NCBI RefSeq assembly: GCF_028617075.1
Contig: NZ_JAQKGV010000013.1
Coordinates: 35,636-99,635 of the forward strand
DNA length: 64,000 nt
DNA from: Rubrobacter calidifluminis
Lineage (GTDB): Bacteria > Actinomycetota > Rubrobacteria > Rubrobacterales > Rubrobacteraceae
Reading direction: 5' to 3'
Position numbers and translations under genes: made by a program. Shown here piece after piece: positions 1 to 7,200 of the stretch. Position 1 is the stretch's first letter. Every line of letters starts with the position of its first letter. The notes beneath the pieces are model-generated. The model was not told the origin of the DNA. It saw only the letters and a program-made list of their open reading frames with translations, and made no database searches.

Positions 1-174
1 TACCGGGTGGAGGGTTCCCGATCGCGCGAGAATGGCGGGGTCGGGGTGGGGCTCACCATCTGCCGGACGCTCGTCGAAGCGATGGGCGGCAGGATACACG
101 CCGAGAGCGCCGGTCCTGGCAGGGGGGCGGCTTTCGAGTTCACCCTGCCCGTGGCTCCCCGGAGAGAATCTTGA
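1..174 (+). CDS. Sensor histidine kinase, C-terminal fragment (cut by window edge)
   Basis: Only the last 57 residues are in the window. They read as the end of a HATPase_c domain: a GVGVGL ATP-lid G-box, then TICRTLVEAMGG and the final beta strand ending in FEFTLPV, as in PhoR/EnvZ-type kinases. The stop is at 172-174. A two-component kinase next to a copper oxidase usually pairs with a response regulator encoded just upstream, which is outside the window. The sensed signal cannot be read here. Confidence 0.85.
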   Translation, partial: YRVEGSRSRENGGVGVGLTICRTLVEAMGGRIHAESAGPGRGAAFEFTLPVAPRRES

Positions 175-209
175 TCCAGGCTTGATCTTTTCTCGAGCGG
201 TGCTTGATC
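170..209 (+). promoter_or_regulatory. Helically phased direct repeats, likely response-regulator site
   Basis: CTTGATC occurs at 170, 181 and 203, and a 5-of-7 match (CTCGAGC) sits at 192. All four are on an 11-bp register. Direct repeats with 11-bp spacing are typical of OmpR/PhoP-family response regulators. A TACATT -10-like box at 219-224 follows, with the repeats occupying the -35 region. The neighbouring kinase makes autoregulation or control of the SHOCT/oxidase genes likely; this is inference. Confidence 0.55.
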
Positions 210-265
210 TGCGCGTACTACATTCTCTTCGTGAGACGAAAACGACAAACGGAGGTACGACAATC

Positions 266-505
266 ATGATGGGCGGGTTCGGATTCGTGTGGATGATCGT
301 CCCGGCGTTGCTCCTGATAGGCGTCATAGCTCTCGTAGTATGGGCCTTGGCCAGGGCCTTCCCGGTCTCGCGTGACGGGGATTACCCGCGGAGGGACAGA
401 GCGGAAGAGATCCTGGAGGAGCGCTTCGCCCGCGGCGAGATCACTACTGAAGAGTACAGGGATTCGCTGAGGGTGCTGAGGGAGAAGTCCGGGAAGAGGG
501 TCTGA
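266..505 (+). CDS. SHOCT-domain small membrane protein
   Basis: A 79-residue protein. An N-terminal transmembrane helix (about residues 8-30, rich in V, L, I and A) is followed by a short charged linker and a C-terminal SHOCT motif with the pattern AEEILEERFARGEITTEEYRD. SHOCT domains are short helical oligomerisation modules found at protein ends. The ATG start is supported by a GGAGGT ribosome site at 251-256. The gene lies 33 bp ahead of the multicopper oxidase and is probably co-transcribed with it. Its function is unknown; it may assist in copper stress, judging by location only. Confidence 0.85.
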   Translation: MMGGFGFVWMIVPALLLIGVIALVVWALARAFPVSRDGDYPRRDRAEEILEERFARGEITTEEYRDSLRVLREKSGKRV

Positions 506-538
506 TGACGAACGGGGACTGGAAGGAAAGAGTGGTGT

Positions 539-2074
539 GTGAAGATGGCTAAGCTGAGCCGCCGGGAGTTCTTCGGGCTTGCGGGGTTGGGGACGGGGGC
601 CCTCGTCCTGGGTGCCTGCGGGAGATCTTCGGGTTCCGGAGCGGGCGCCGGCACCTCCCGCACTACCCCTGCTCCGTCCGGCACCAGAGAGTACGCGCTC
701 GATGTCTCGCCGGCACAGGTCAGGATCGGCGGGCGCCGGGTGAAGACCTGGACCTACGGGGGAAACCTGCCGGGGCCCGAGATCCGGGTAAAAGAGGGAG
801 AGCGGCTTCGGGTGAAGGTGAAGAACGCTCTGCCGGAGGGTACGACGGTACACTGGCACGGGCTCCCCATCCCCAACGGGATGGACGGTGTCCCGTACGT
901 CACCCAGAAGCCGATAAAGCCGGGGGGGGAGTTCGTCTACGAGTTCACGGTCCCCGTCTCCGGCACCTACTTCTACCACAGCCACGTCGGGCTCCAGCTC
1001 GACCGCGCCCTCTACGGTCCGCTCGTCATCGAGCCCAAAAAGGAATCGCTCTCCTACGACCGCGAGTACACGCTCATGCTCGACGACTGGCTCGACGGGG
1101 TGCGGGGTACTCCCGAGGACGCGATGAAGCGCCTCAAGTCCGGAGGGAGCGCGATGATCGGGATGGGCAGTATGGGAGGCATGGGAGGTATGGGAGGTAT
1201 GGGAGGCATGGGTGGGGGCATGCGCGGTATGTCCGGGATGGGGGGCGGGAGCGAACCCCGCCAGTGGACGCCGGATATCGTCTACCCCTACTACCTGATC
1301 AACGGCAAACCCCCGGATTCTCCCGAGGAGCTCATGGTGAAGCGCGGGGAGCGACTCCGGCTGCGCTTCATCAACCCGGCGAGCGCGACGATCTTCAGGG
1401 TGGCCCTTGCCGGTCATCGCATGACCGTGACACACACCGATGGGCAGCCGGTCGAGCCGGTAGACGTCGACGCTCTGCGGATCGGACCGGGTGAGCGTTA
1501 CGATGTGATCGTCGAGGCGAACAACCCGGGTGTCTGGCAGCTCGCGGCACAGGCCGAGGGGACGGAGAAGATGGGACGTGCGATCCTGCGCTACCGGGGA
1601 AGCTCGGGCTCCGCTCCACCGGCAGGCCAGAAGCCGCCCGAGTTGGGAAAGAAGCTCCTCCTGTACGGTATGCTCAGGGCAGCCTCTGGGGTCGACCTGC
1701 CTTCCGGGAGCCCGGATCAGGTGACACCCGTCACCCTCTCCGGGAACGAGCGGCGCTACGTCTGGAGGATCAACGGGAAGTCCTTCCATCCGGGACCCAA
1801 CGCCACACCGGACCCGATCACGGCCGGAAGGAACAAGCATATCCGCTTCGAGTTCATGAACATGTCCATGATGCCCCACCCGATGCACCTGCACGGACAC
1901 TCCTTCCAGGTGGACAACGGTACAGGAAGGGGACCGTTGAAGGACACCGCCATCGTCGACCCGATGCAGAGGTTCGCCGTCGACTGGTACGCGGACAACC
2001 CCGGAGACTGGGCCTTCCACTGCCACCACCTCTACCACATGGAGGCCGGCATGATGCGGGTGGTCAGGGTGTAA
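539..2074 (+). CDS. Tat-exported multicopper oxidase with Met-rich loop (CueO/CopA-like)
   Basis: A 511-residue lipoprotein-type multicopper oxidase. The N-terminus carries a twin-arginine motif (RREFF) and a lipobox-like LGAC, so export is folded and membrane-anchored outside the cytoplasm. Copper ligands are visible in order: HWHG, HSH, HPMHLHGH and the type 1/3 motif HCHHLYHMEAGMM. Three cupredoxin domains are expected. A Met/Gly-rich insert sits in the middle (residues ~209-240), as in CueO-like cuprous oxidases, where it binds Cu(I). A likely role is oxidation of Cu(I) or metals for detoxification. GTG 539 is chosen because it is nearer the AAGGA site; ATG 545 is the alternative. It lies downstream of a kinase-linked promoter. 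Confidence 0.93.
   Translation: MKMAKLSRREFFGLAGLGTGALVLGACGRSSGSGAGAGTSRTTPAPSGTREYALDVSPAQVRIGGRRVKTWTYGGNLPGPEIRVKEGERLRVKVKNALPEGTTVHWHGLPIPNGMDGVPYVTQKPIKPGGEFVYEFTVPVSGTYFYHSHVGLQLDRALYGPLVIEPKKESLSYDREYTLMLDDWLDGVRGTPEDAMKRLKSGGSAMIGMGSMGGMGGMGGMGGMGGGMRGMSGMGGGSEPRQWTPDIVYPYYLINGKPPDSPEELMVKRGERLRLRFINPASATIFRVALAGHRMTVTHTDGQPVEPVDVDALRIGPGERYDVIVEANNPGVWQLAAQAEGTEKMGRAILRYRGSSGSAPPAGQKPPELGKKLLLYGMLRAASGVDLPSGSPDQVTPVTLSGNERRYVWRINGKSFHPGPNATPDPITAGRNKHIRFEFMNMSMMPHPMHLHGHSFQVDNGTGRGPLKDTAIVDPMQRFAVDWYADNPGDWAFHCHHLYHMEAGMMRVVRV
1163..1207 (+). repeat. Tandem 9-bp coding repeat (Met-Gly-Gly units)
   Basis: Five 9-bp units, each starting ATGGG and encoding M-G-S or M-G-G, lie inside the multicopper oxidase gene. 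The last four differ only at the third base of the final codon. The array makes the Met-rich metal-binding loop. Slippage could change its length between strains. Confidence 0.9.
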
Positions 2075-2113
2075 GAATCCCTCGAGCCCGCCTCCCGTGG
2101 CGCTTGCCCGGAT

Positions 2114-2141
2114 ATATCTACATTTGTTAGAATGTAGATAT
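2114..2141. promoter_or_regulatory. 11-6-11 perfect inverted repeat, operator of the CadC-like regulator
   Basis: The left arm 2114-2124 (ATATCTACATT) and right arm 2131-2141 are exact reverse complements, separated by 6 bp. The right arm overlaps the ATG at 2140. AT-rich inverted repeats of this kind are the standard sites of ArsR/CadC-family sensors. The overlap with the start codon implies a very short or absent leader and tight autorepression. Confidence 0.8.
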
Positions 2142-2493
2142 GAATGATGACAGGTGCGAACTGCTTTGCGTGGATGCTCCGAGGGCGGAGGCGATTCGCG
2201 AGAAGCTACTGACGGAGAAGAGGGCGCAGGAGGCCGCCGGGAGGGCCAGGGCTCTCTCGGACCCGACGCGGCTCACGCTGGCTGCGGCGCTCGGGGAGGC
2301 CGGGGAGCTCTGCGTGTGCGATCTGTCCTGGATAGCGGGGCGCGGGCAGGGGTTGGTCTCGCACCACCTTCGGGTGCTGCGTTCGCTGGGGTTGGTACGC
2401 TCCAGGCGTGAGGGGAAGATGGTCATGTACTCGCTCACGGAGCGCGGGGCTTCGCTGCTCTCGGCTGTGCTTGGTGAGGAGATCGGGGTGTGA
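2140..2493 (+). CDS. CadC-type ArsR-family metal sensor (Cd/Pb/Zn)
   Basis: A 117-residue winged-helix repressor. ELCVCDL places Cys58 and Cys60 in the alpha-3 region, the same motif used for the thiolate (alpha-3N) site of CadC. Two further N-terminal cysteines (Cys6, Cys10) complete a four-thiol site. The recognition helix reads VSHHLRVLRSLGLVRSRREG. It is expected to release DNA when Cd(II), Pb(II) or a similar soft metal binds. The perfect inverted repeat at its start is its probable operator. Its stop overlaps the start of the CDF-like transporter gene (GTGA), so the two are translationally coupled. Confidence 0.9.
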   Translation: MNDDRCELLCVDAPRAEAIREKLLTEKRAQEAAGRARALSDPTRLTLAAALGEAGELCVCDLSWIAGRGQGLVSHHLRVLRSLGLVRSRREGKMVMYSLTERGASLLSAVLGEEIGV

Positions 2494-3191
2494 GCGGGCG
2501 GCCGGTCCGGGTGGGGCGAGGGCCCCTGCAGGGGGTAGAGGAGCGGATGCGTCTGGTGAAGAGAGCCAGGCTTTTGGCCCGGCTGGGGCTCGTCTGGCAC
2601 GGGATAGAGGCCGGCGTGGCCATAGGGGCGGGGATCGTGGCGGGATCCATAGCCCTGATCGGCTTTGGAGCCGATTCGCTGATCGAGGCGGCCGCCGGGA
2701 TCGTCATCCTCTGGAGGTTCGCTTCCGGGAGGATCTCGTCGGAGGGTGCCGAGAGGCGGGCGCAGAGGATGATCGGGCTCAGCTACTTCCTGCTCGCGGC
2801 TTACGTCGGGATCGAGTCCGGAAGGACGCTCTTGCTGCAGGAGCATCCGGCGACGAGCTGGGTAGGGATGGGGTTGTCCGTCGTTACGCTGCTCACCATG
2901 CCGCCGCTTGCCCGGGCGAAGGCTCGAGTCGGTGAGGAACTCGGATCGGCGGCGGTCAAGGGCGAGGGCACCCAGAACATGCTCTGTGCCTACCTCTCCG
3001 CCGCGTTGTTGATCGGGCTCGGAGCCAACGCCCTGTTTGGGTGGTGGTGGGCCGATCCTCTGGCGGCGCTCGTGATCGCGGGGGTTGCGGTGAGGGAGGG
3101 GCTGGAGTCCTGGCGTGGGGAGCAGTGCGGCTGCTACGCCGGGGAAGAGCCTGATCGCCGCGAGGATGGCCGCACTCGTCGAGCGCGATGA
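2490..3191 (+). CDS. Small cation-diffusion-facilitator-like transporter
   Basis: A 233-residue membrane protein with about six transmembrane helices and the CDF-like stretch FGADSLIEAAAG. It lacks the C-terminal cytoplasmic metallochaperone-like domain of full CDF proteins. The usual HxxxD half-site in the later helix is replaced by a QNMLCAYLS segment carrying a Cys. That points to altered, perhaps softer, metal preference, matching the Cys-based sensor encoded just upstream. The GTG start overlaps the regulator's stop. The tail (residues ~205-233) is Cys-containing and charged (EQCGCYAGEE). The substrate is inferred, not shown. Confidence 0.8.
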   Translation: MSGRPVRVGRGPLQGVEERMRLVKRARLLARLGLVWHGIEAGVAIGAGIVAGSIALIGFGADSLIEAAAGIVILWRFASGRISSEGAERRAQRMIGLSYFLLAAYVGIESGRTLLLQEHPATSWVGMGLSVVTLLTMPPLARAKARVGEELGSAAVKGEGTQNMLCAYLSAALLIGLGANALFGWWWADPLAALVIAGVAVREGLESWRGEQCGCYAGEEPDRREDGRTRRAR

Positions 3192-3255
3192 CCGAAATCT
3201 GGTGCACAAGGGGTTACGTCTCGGGTGGTTTCGTGCGACCGGCGCTTTGTTGTTT

Positions 3256-3273
3256 TCGAAGAATTTTTGAAGA
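3256..3273. promoter_or_regulatory. AT-rich imperfect inverted repeat, possible operator
   Basis: TCGAAGAATTTTTGAAGA stands out from the GC-rich background in the 129-bp gap before the Cys-rich gene. It shares GAAGAATT-TT with the perfect palindrome at 4378-4391 ahead of the zinc-type sensor. It may be a weaker site for the same regulator. The rest of the gap shows nothing clear. Confidence 0.35.
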
Positions 3274-3320
3274 AGCGCGCGGCGGCGAAGCAAGGTGGTT
3301 CGTGGGATAATCCATAAGGT

Positions 3321-3614
3321 TTGACTTTGCGCCGCACATACGCCGTCGTGCTGGCGGCCCTGCTGGTCGTCTTCGTGTCGTTCCACCCGCAGTCGGCGGG
3401 TGGAGGATGCGGTCCGGACGGATGCCAGCAGCCACCACACGCGTCTTCCGCCGCCTGTCCGGCTTCCTGCGCTGCGGCGATCCTCGCCGCCTCCGTCGTG
3501 GCTTTCGCCTTCGCCGCATTCTGCGGGAGGCGGCCAGCAGATCAGAGGCCACCCGCAGAGTTTTACCTCGCCCCAGATCCGCTCCCTCCCTGGAACCTCC
3601 TCACAACTGTCTAA
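3321..3614 (+). CDS. Small Cys-rich membrane protein, function unknown
   Basis: A 97-residue ORF with a TTG start behind an ATAAGG-like ribosome site. It has a hydrophobic N-terminal segment (AVVLAALLVVFV), a short Cys-rich loop with the order GGCGPDGCQ...CPASC, and a second hydrophobic segment (AAILAASVVAFAFAAF). Four to five cysteines between two membrane segments suggest a metal- or redox-sensitive loop outside the membrane. It sits between two metal-sensor/transporter pairs. I do not recognise a family. An overlapping longer frame exists but its only credible start is downstream at 3695. Confidence 0.5.
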   Translation: MTLRRTYAVVLAALLVVFVSFHPQSAGGGCGPDGCQQPPHASSAACPASCAAAILAASVVAFAFAAFCGRRPADQRPPAEFYLAPDPLPPWNLLTTV

Positions 3615-3694
3615 GAGAGACGATTGCAATACACCCGCAGGCGAGCGTCGCCTGCGAGTGCGAGGTGGTTCCACGATCCCAAGAGGAGAAAAAC

Positions 3695-4333
3695 TTGAGC
3701 AGGAACGACAGCCGGGGCCGGAACCGCGGTACGGGTGAGCGTGCTTCGGTAAAACGCAGGAACCCGAACGGAACCAGATCGATCGGGCTCGGAACGGTAG
3801 CGGTGGTCGTGGTTATCGTCGTCGCGGCGATGGTCGGCGCTCTGGCCTGGCTCTCACGCCCCAACCCCTACGAGCCTCAGGCTAACTTCAATAGCAACGG
3901 GGGCACAGGCCAGCCCATAGACGGGATAAAGTGCGCAACCAGCGAGCAGCTCCTCTTCCACATCCACGCCCACCTCGACATCTTCGCCAACGGCAGGAAG
4001 GTCAGGGTGCCCTCCCAGATAGGCATCCCCGGAAAGTGCATCTACTGGCTGCACACCCACGACTCCAGCGGCATAATCCACGTCGAATCCCCGGTCCAGC
4101 GCACCTACACCCTGGGCGACTTCTTCGATATCTGGGGTGCTCCGCTCTCCAGGAACAAAGTTCTCTCGTTCGATGTTAGCCGCTCAGAGCCGCTCCGCGT
4201 CTACGTCGACGGCAAACTTTACAAGGGGGATCCTCGCAAGGTCCCGATCAAAGAACACGAGGAGATAGCGCTGGTAATCGGCAAGATGAAGGGCAAGCCT
4301 CCCGCGTCTTACGAGTTCCCGCCCGGCGACTAG
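3695..4333 (+). CDS. Membrane-anchored His-rich protein, putative metal binder
   Basis: A 212-residue protein with a basic N-terminus, one transmembrane anchor (TVAVVVVIVVAAMVGALAW, residues ~30-50) and an extracytoplasmic domain. Two conserved-looking His clusters, HIHAHLDIF and LHTHDSSGIIH, with nearby Cys (KCATS, GKCIYW), look like a metal or cofactor site. The TTG start at 3695 has a GAGGAG ribosome site 7 nt upstream. I recognise the pattern as a conserved hypothetical family but no activity is known to me. A strong hairpin follows its stop. Placement in a metal island supports a metal role by context only. Confidence 0.75.
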   Translation: MSRNDSRGRNRGTGERASVKRRNPNGTRSIGLGTVAVVVVIVVAAMVGALAWLSRPNPYEPQANFNSNGGTGQPIDGIKCATSEQLLFHIHAHLDIFANGRKVRVPSQIGIPGKCIYWLHTHDSSGIIHVESPVQRTYTLGDFFDIWGAPLSRNKVLSFDVSRSEPLRVYVDGKLYKGDPRKVPIKEHEEIALVIGKMKGKPPASYEFPPGD

Positions 4334-4341
4334 TCCAGGGT

Positions 4342-4367
4342 GGAGGCAGGGTCGAAACCCTGCCTCC
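4342..4367 (+). terminator. Strong hairpin terminator
   Basis: A perfect 10-bp stem (GGAGGCAGGG with its reverse complement) closes a 6-nt loop, 8 nt after the stop of the His-rich protein gene. The run that follows is mixed AT, not a clean T tract. Confidence 0.7.
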
Positions 4368-4377
4368 GTATCATATT

Positions 4378-4411
4378 TGAAGAATTCTTCAGATGTGAGA
4401 GAATCATTCTC
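4378..4411. promoter_or_regulatory. Two inverted repeats, operator of the zinc-type ArsR regulator
   Basis: TGAAGAATTCTTCA at 4378-4391 is a perfect 14-bp palindrome. GAGAATCATTCTC at 4399-4411 is a 6-1-6 inverted repeat ending at the base before the ATG at 4412. Tandem AT-rich palindromes abutting the start fit SmtB/CzrA-type autorepression and a near-leaderless transcript. Confidence 0.7.
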
Positions 4412-4792
4412 ATGACGCACTTCAGGGAAGCTTCGCCGGGGGAGCGGCTGCTTGAGCCGCGGGACGTCTTGAGCGGGGAGATGGGTCGGGTGGACGAGAG
4501 GATCGCGGGCCTGATGGGGGCGCTCTCCGGCCCGACGCGGGTGAGGGCGCTCTTCGCGTTGCTGGAGCACGGCGAGCTCACGGCGGGAGAGCTGGCGAAG
4601 GTGGTCGGGATGAGCGGGTCCGCGACGAGCCATCAGCTCAGGGTGCTCAGGGACCTCGGGCTGGTGCGGCGGCGCAGGGAGGGCAAGAGGGCCTTCTACG
4701 CGCTCGCCGACGACCACCTCGGGGTACTGCTCCGGGAGGCGCTCTATCACGTGGACCACGCGCGGCTGTTCGAGCCGGGGAGGCGCCGTTGA
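4412..4792 (+). CDS. SmtB/CzrA-type ArsR metal sensor (Zn/Co)
   Basis: A 126-residue winged-helix repressor. The C-terminal helix carries Asp100, His102, His113 and His116 in the pattern D-x-H-x10-H-x2-H, the alpha-5 site that binds Zn(II)/Co(II) in SmtB and CzrA. The recognition helix is SGSATSHQLRVLRDL. There is no alpha-3 Cys pair, so it differs in kind from the sensor at 2140. Its stop overlaps the TTG start of the following CDF exporter (TTGA). ATG 4412 is chosen because it directly follows the operator; an in-frame upstream extension to 4340 would run through the operator. Confidence 0.88.
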   Translation: MTHFREASPGERLLEPRDVLSGEMGRVDERIAGLMGALSGPTRVRALFALLEHGELTAGELAKVVGMSGSATSHQLRVLRDLGLVRRRREGKRAFYALADDHLGVLLREALYHVDHARLFEPGRRR

Positions 4793-5751
4793 GCGGCCGC
4801 GAGCACGGAGGCATCGTGCACCTGCTCTCGCATCTTCTTCCGTTCGGGCACGCGCACGAGAGCCACGAAGGCGTGGACGAGGCGCTCGAGGCGAGTGAGG
4901 AGGGCATAAGGGCGCTCAAGATATCGCTGGTGGGGCTCATGCTCACCGCGCTCTTGCAGCTTTTGGTGGTCGTCTTCTCGGGCTCGGTCGCGCTGCTCGC
5001 CGACACCATCCACAACTTCGGGGATTCGCTCACCTCGCTGCCGCTGTGGCTCGCGTTCGCGCTCGGTAAGAAAGCGGCTGACCGTGCACACACCTACGGC
5101 TACGGGAGGGCCGAGGATCTTGCGGGGGTGGCGATCGTCGCGGTGATCTTCTTCAGCGCGTGCGTAGCCGCCTACGAGTCTATTGAGCGTCTGATCCACG
5201 GCTCCGAGGTCTCGAACGTCGGGTGGGTCGCGCTCGCCGCCGTGATCGGCTTTCTCGGCAACGAGTTAGTGGCGCAGTTTCGCATCGGGGTGGGGAAGAA
5301 GATCGGGAGCGCCGCGATGGTCGCCGACGGGCAGCACGCCCGCGTGGACGGGTTCACCTCGCTCGCGGTGCTCGTCGGGGCCGGGGGAGTCTGGCTCGGG
5401 TACCCGGTCGTGGATCCCATCGTGGGCATCCTCATCACCATCGCCATCCTGTTCATCGTCAGGGATTCGGCGCTCTCGATGTGGCGCCGGATGATGGACG
5501 CCATAGAGCCGGAGATCCCCGAGACGATAGGCCGGGTCTGCGGGAGGGTGCCCGGCGTCGAGGGTGTGGAGAGTGTCCGGGCCCGCTGGGTCGGGCATCG
5601 GGTCCATTCGGAGGTGTGCGTGTTGCTGCCGCCGGCGATGACGCTGGAAGAGGCGCGCGAGGTGGAGCGGCGGTTGCGGGAGGCCGTCCGGGAGGCGATG
5701 CCGAAGCTCGGGCGGCTGGTCGTCGAGATCGCGCCCGCGCGGAGGAGGTGA
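4789..5751 (+). CDS. Cation diffusion facilitator exporter (CzcD/ZitB-like)
   Basis: A 320-residue CDF transporter that exchanges cytoplasmic Zn(II)/Co(II)/Cd(II) for protons. The two intramembrane half-sites are intact: HNFGD (HNxxD) in the second helix and HARVD (HxxxD) in the fifth. About six transmembrane helices are followed by a C-terminal cytoplasmic ferredoxin-like domain (residues ~235-320). The N-terminus has extra histidines (HLLSHLLPFGHAHESHEG), typical of metal-sensing tails. It is coupled to the ArsR gene by a 4-nt overlap and starts with TTG. Confidence 0.93.
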   Translation: MSGREHGGIVHLLSHLLPFGHAHESHEGVDEALEASEEGIRALKISLVGLMLTALLQLLVVVFSGSVALLADTIHNFGDSLTSLPLWLAFALGKKAADRAHTYGYGRAEDLAGVAIVAVIFFSACVAAYESIERLIHGSEVSNVGWVALAAVIGFLGNELVAQFRIGVGKKIGSAAMVADGQHARVDGFTSLAVLVGAGGVWLGYPVVDPIVGILITIAILFIVRDSALSMWRRMMDAIEPEIPETIGRVCGRVPGVEGVESVRARWVGHRVHSEVCVLLPPAMTLEEAREVERRLREAVREAMPKLGRLVVEIAPARRR

Positions 5752-5752
5752 G

Positions 5753-6256
5753 GTGCTCGTGGAGCTCGTTACGCCGAGGCTCGTTCTCAGGGAGTTCTCG
5801 CCGCAGGAGCTGGATACGCTCGCGCGCCTCGATGCCGAGGAGACGACCCGCGGTTTCGGTTGGGCGGGGGGCGTTGATCGCGACGGCGTGGCGGCGGCCC
5901 TCGAGAGGTGGCTGGGTCTCTATCCTCGCGGTCTCGGGCAGCTCGCGATGGTCCACCGCGAGGACGGCGCGCTCATCGGGCACTGCGGGCTCGAACCGGC
6001 GGACGGCGGGCGTATCCTGCTCTCTTACGCGCTCTCGAAGGAGTACTGGTGCATGGGCCTCGCCCCCGAGGCCTGCCGGGAGGTGCTGCGATACGGCTTC
6101 GAAGAGCTCGGGCTCGAGGAGATCTGGAGCCACACCGGTGCGCGCCGGCGTGCCTGGAGGGGGATGATGGAGCGGCTCGGGATGGAGCTGCGCGAGGAGT
6201 TCGGGGGGATGGTCCGGTACGCCGTGCTTCGGGAACGTTTCCGGGAGGCATCGTAA
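5753..6256 (+). CDS. GNAT-family N-acetyltransferase (RimJ/RimL-like)
   Basis: A 167-residue acetyltransferase of the RimJ/RimL group: the N-terminal TPRLVLREFSPQELD, a central beta region (IGHCGLEPADGG) and the acetyl-CoA-binding area (GLAPEACREVLRYGF). The GTG start lies behind a GGAGGAGG ribosome site, 1 bp after the CDF stop, so it is probably in the same transcript. The substrate may be a ribosomal or other protein N-terminus, or a small amine; it cannot be decided from sequence. Confidence 0.88.
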   Translation: MLVELVTPRLVLREFSPQELDTLARLDAEETTRGFGWAGGVDRDGVAAALERWLGLYPRGLGQLAMVHREDGALIGHCGLEPADGGRILLSYALSKEYWCMGLAPEACREVLRYGFEELGLEEIWSHTGARRRAWRGMMERLGMELREEFGGMVRYAVLRERFREAS

Positions 6257-6309
6257 TCTTCCCCGTGAGACGCCTGTCCCGTCGGCCTGGTTGTGGCAAT
6301 ATCTCGGTG

Positions 6310-7125
6310 ATGGGATTGGAGGAGAGCAGACCGGGGTCCGAGAGCGCGGCCTTCGCCGGGAAGGTAGGGGGTAGGTTCTGGGATGTCGACGTGGTGCGGG
6401 GGATCGCCATGGTCCTGGTCGCCACCTACCATTTCGTCTACGATCTGGACTTCCTCGCCGGCTATCCCGTGAACGCGGTGGGCATGTTCTGGGGCAACTT
6501 CGCAGATACGAGCGCCTTCATGTTCGTGTTTCTGGCCGGGCTCTCGCTCGCCTTGAGCCACCAGAGGGCGCGCATGAAGGTGGGACCGGAGGCGAACCTC
6601 TTCCCGAAGTATCTGCGGCGGGGCCTGAGGATCTTCGGCTACGGCATGGGCATAACGGTGGTCTTCTGGGTGCTGAAAGCAGGGGTCGTCATCTTCGGCA
6701 TCCTGCACATGCTCGGGGTCTCTATCATCTTGGCCTATCCCTTTCTGCGGCGGCGCTGGACGAACCTGTTCTTCGGGCTCTCGGTGGTCGCGGCTGGAGC
6801 CTTCATACAGGCCGACCAGAACTCTTTCGTACTGCCGGGGGTCTGGGGGTTTCTGCTCGCCCCCTTCGGGGTCTTCCCCGCCGGGGTGTACATGGCAGAT
6901 TACAGGGCGCTGCTGCCGTGGTTCGGGGTGGTGTTGCTCGGGCTTTTCGTCGGCAACACGTTCTACCTGCGGCGGCGAGACGTGAAGCCTCTCGGGCAGG
7001 CGCCGCGTCCGATGCGCCCGCTCGCCTTTGTCGGGCGGCACACCCTTTTTATCTACCTGATCCACCAGCCAATACTCATAGCTTTGCTGTGGGCTTTCGG
7101 GGTCGTGAACCCGTCCGCTCTGTAA
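6310..7125 (+). CDS. Heparan-alpha-glucosaminide N-acetyltransferase-like membrane protein (DUF1624)
   Basis: A 271-residue polytopic membrane protein with about seven helices. The N-terminal motif DVVRGIAMVLVATYHFVYDLDF contains the conserved His of DUF1624/HGSNAT-type transmembrane acyltransferases, and HTLFIYLIHQP near the end is typical of acyltransferase-3/HGSNAT relatives. It probably transfers an acyl group across the membrane to a surface glycan; the acceptor is unknown. ATG 6310 is chosen; GTG 6307 is possible. It appears to be transcribed alone or after the acetyltransferase. Confidence 0.85.
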   Translation: MGLEESRPGSESAAFAGKVGGRFWDVDVVRGIAMVLVATYHFVYDLDFLAGYPVNAVGMFWGNFADTSAFMFVFLAGLSLALSHQRARMKVGPEANLFPKYLRRGLRIFGYGMGITVVFWVLKAGVVIFGILHMLGVSIILAYPFLRRRWTNLFFGLSVVAAGAFIQADQNSFVLPGVWGFLLAPFGVFPAGVYMADYRALLPWFGVVLLGLFVGNTFYLRRRDVKPLGQAPRPMRPLAFVGRHTLFIYLIHQPILIALLWAFGVVNPSAL

Positions 7126-7200
7126 AAAGGCGCCGGCGTGAGCGGCTGGTGAGGTAAACTTTTGATGTGATGGCGGCTCTCGTGACATTTCCGGGAGGCG

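Noticed and set aside
1163..1207. Tandem repeat considered as a CRISPR or minisatellite element
   Set aside because: Units are 9 bp, contiguous and in frame. They encode the Met-rich loop of the oxidase.
218..2038. 606-residue open frame on the minus strand
   Set aside because: It is antisense to the multicopper oxidase, whose copper motifs are complete. The frame is open because of high GC at third positions.
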